From the NCBI GenBank assembly GCA_022796315.1, contig JAAWIL010000010.1, positions 1 through 23,744 of the forward strand: a stretch of 23,744 nucleotides of DNA. Reading direction: 5' to 3'. Source of the stretch: Oscillibacter sp. (GTDB lineage Bacteria > Bacillota > Clostridia > Oscillospirales > Oscillospiraceae). Position 1 is the stretch's first letter. Each line of letters opens with the position of its first letter. The notes beneath the pieces are model-generated. The model ran no database searches and was not told where the DNA came from. It worked only from the letters and a program-made list of their open reading frames with translations. Below are positions 22,795-23,744 of this stretch, piece after piece. The translations under genes were made by a program, and so were the position numbers.

Positions 22795-22823
22795 TTTACA
22801 GCGGCAATTTAGTATGGTAAACT
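22795..22823 (+). promoter_or_regulatory. Promoter of the solute-binding lipoprotein gene
   Basis: TTTACA (22795-22800) and TAAACT (22818-22823) are 17 nt apart. An inverted repeat ACGGCTTGCCGT lies in the leader (about 22841-22852). Confidence 0.65.
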
Positions 22824-22873
22824 GCTAACGTATTAAACGGACGGCTTGCCGTACCACTTTGGAGGATGAAACG

Positions 22874-23710
22874 ATGAAAAAGCTCTTGACAATGCTGCTG
22901 GCCCTGTCCATGGTCCTGTCCCTGGCCGCCTGCGGCGGAACGACAGACGACGCCCCCGACAGCGGCGAGGGGGACGGCCCCACAGACGCGCAAACGGCGG
23001 ACAGCGACCTCGCCTATGTCCAGGGAAAGGGTACACTGGTGGTGGGGATGACGGATTTCGCCCCCATGGATTACAAGGAAGAGGGCAGCGACGAGTGGAT
23101 CGGCTTTGACGCCGACATGGCCAAAGCCTTCGCCGAGTCCCTGGGCGTCACCGTTGAGTTCATTGAGATCAACTGGGACAACAAGGTCTTCGAGCTGGAG
23201 GGCAAGGGCATTGACGTGGTGTGGAACGGCATGACCCTCACCGACGATGTGAAGTCCCTCATGGGTACTTCGGAACCCTACTGCCTCAACGGACAGGTGG
23301 TGGTGGTCCCTGCGGACAAGGCCGATCAGTACCAGACCGTGGAGAGCCTCAGCGACCTGAGCTTCGCGGTGGAGAACGGCTCCGCCGGTGCAGAGCAGCT
23401 GGACGCCCTGGGAATCCCCTACACCGCTATGGACACCCAGGCCCGCGCTCTGATGGAAGTGGCCTCCGGCGCCTCCGACGCCTGCGTCATTGACCTTCTG
23501 ATGGCCGGCGCCATGATCGGCGAGGGCACCAGCTACTCCGACCTGACCTACACCGTACAGCTGAACAGCGAGGAGTACGGAGTGGGCTTCCGGAAGGGTT
23601 CCGACCTGGTGGACGCCTTCAACAGCTTCTGGAAAGAGGCCTATGACGCCGGCACCGTAATGGAGATCGCCACCACCTATGGCGTGCAGGAATCCGTTAT
23701 CGAAAAGTAA
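22874..23710 (+). CDS. Amino-acid ABC transporter substrate-binding lipoprotein
   Basis: A 278-aa family 3 solute-binding protein. A lipoprotein signal peptide (residues 1-19) ends in the lipobox LAAC with C20 as the anchor; an acidic linker (about 21-50) precedes the binding domain. GTLVVGMTDFAPMDY and WIGFDADMAKAFAESLGV are the usual opening of polar amino-acid binders, and later segments (VWNGMTLTDDVK, LMGTSEPYC, LSFAVENGSAGAE) complete the two lobes. ATG at 22874 has GGAGG 8 nt upstream; a TTG at 22859 would add five residues but overlaps the ribosome binding site. It is divergent from spoIVA; permease and ATPase genes probably follow past the window. The ligand cannot be fixed from sequence. 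Confidence 0.92.
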   Translation: MKKLLTMLLALSMVLSLAACGGTTDDAPDSGEGDGPTDAQTADSDLAYVQGKGTLVVGMTDFAPMDYKEEGSDEWIGFDADMAKAFAESLGVTVEFIEINWDNKVFELEGKGIDVVWNGMTLTDDVKSLMGTSEPYCLNGQVVVVPADKADQYQTVESLSDLSFAVENGSAGAEQLDALGIPYTAMDTQARALMEVASGASDACVIDLLMAGAMIGEGTSYSDLTYTVQLNSEEYGVGFRKGSDLVDAFNSFWKEAYDAGTVMEIATTYGVQESVIEK

Positions 23711-23726
23711 AGATCTCCTCGGGCAG

Positions 23727-23744
23727 AGGACCTGTACAGGTCCT
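23727..23744. repeat. Perfect 18-bp palindrome at the window edge
   Basis: AGGACCTGTACAGGTCCT is its own reverse complement and starts 16 bases after the lipoprotein stop. It may be the stem of a terminator whose T tract is cut off, or an intercistronic hairpin before permease genes. Confidence 0.5.

Noticed and set aside
21172..22812. 546-codon + strand open frame
   Set aside because: Antisense to spoIVA; histidine, leucine and glycine-rich shadow without motifs.

Overview
The window is a GC-rich, densely packed chromosomal segment from an endospore-forming anaerobic Firmicute, most likely a clostridium of the Oscillospiraceae (Flavonifractor, Oscillibacter or Lawsonibacter type). The evidence is a complete spoIIIAA-AH operon with spoIVA, a tRNA-Tyr T-box, Firmicute gene order (yqhY-like asp23/nusB; xseA-xseB-ispA-dxs-tlyA-nadK-argR-recN), strong AGGAGG ribosome binding sites and several TTG/GTG starts. 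The genus is inference. I see no mobile element, CRISPR array, rRNA or tRNA.

Layout. (1) 1-1107: a repeat-like leader, a terminator and dapA on the + strand. (2) 1150-4351: an ABC-F ATPase and tyrS on the - strand, behind a strong promoter and a T-box. (3) 4352-4673: no gene; hairpins and a possible intergenic repeat. (4) 4674-14282: a long - strand cluster, read as XRE regulator, xseA, xseB, ispA, a structured RNA of about 645 nt, a membrane protein, dxs, tlyA, nadK, argR, recN. (5) 14283-14609: a divergent promoter region with paired operator-like repeats and a small + strand gene. (6) 14569-16186: a YczE-like membrane protein, nusB and an Asp23-family gene. (7) 16309-20940: spoIIIAH to spoIIIAA, behind a sigma-E-type promoter. 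(8) 21187-22662: spoIVA with a matching sigma-E-type promoter. (9) 22874-23710: a solute-binding lipoprotein of an amino-acid ABC transporter, + strand.

The most notable element is the noncoding stretch between ispA and the membrane gene upstream of dxs. It has no credible ORF, it is bracketed by two arms that can pair as a 16-bp helix, a 17-bp-spaced promoter places the transcript start just before the first arm, and it is followed by a small four-helix membrane protein. This is the genomic setting of OLE (ornate large extremophilic) RNA and its partner OapA, and I call it as such. OLE is a described RNA class, so the novelty is its presence and form in this organism.

How the parts work together. 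dxs supplies C5 precursors through the MEP pathway and ispA condenses them, so the OLE/OapA pair sits between two isoprenoid genes. Exonuclease VII (xseAB), RecN, TlyA and NAD kinase are housekeeping partners in the same transcription unit. The spoIIIA genes build the channel between mother cell and forespore and spoIVA builds the base of the spore coat; both appear to be switched on by the same mother-cell sigma factor.
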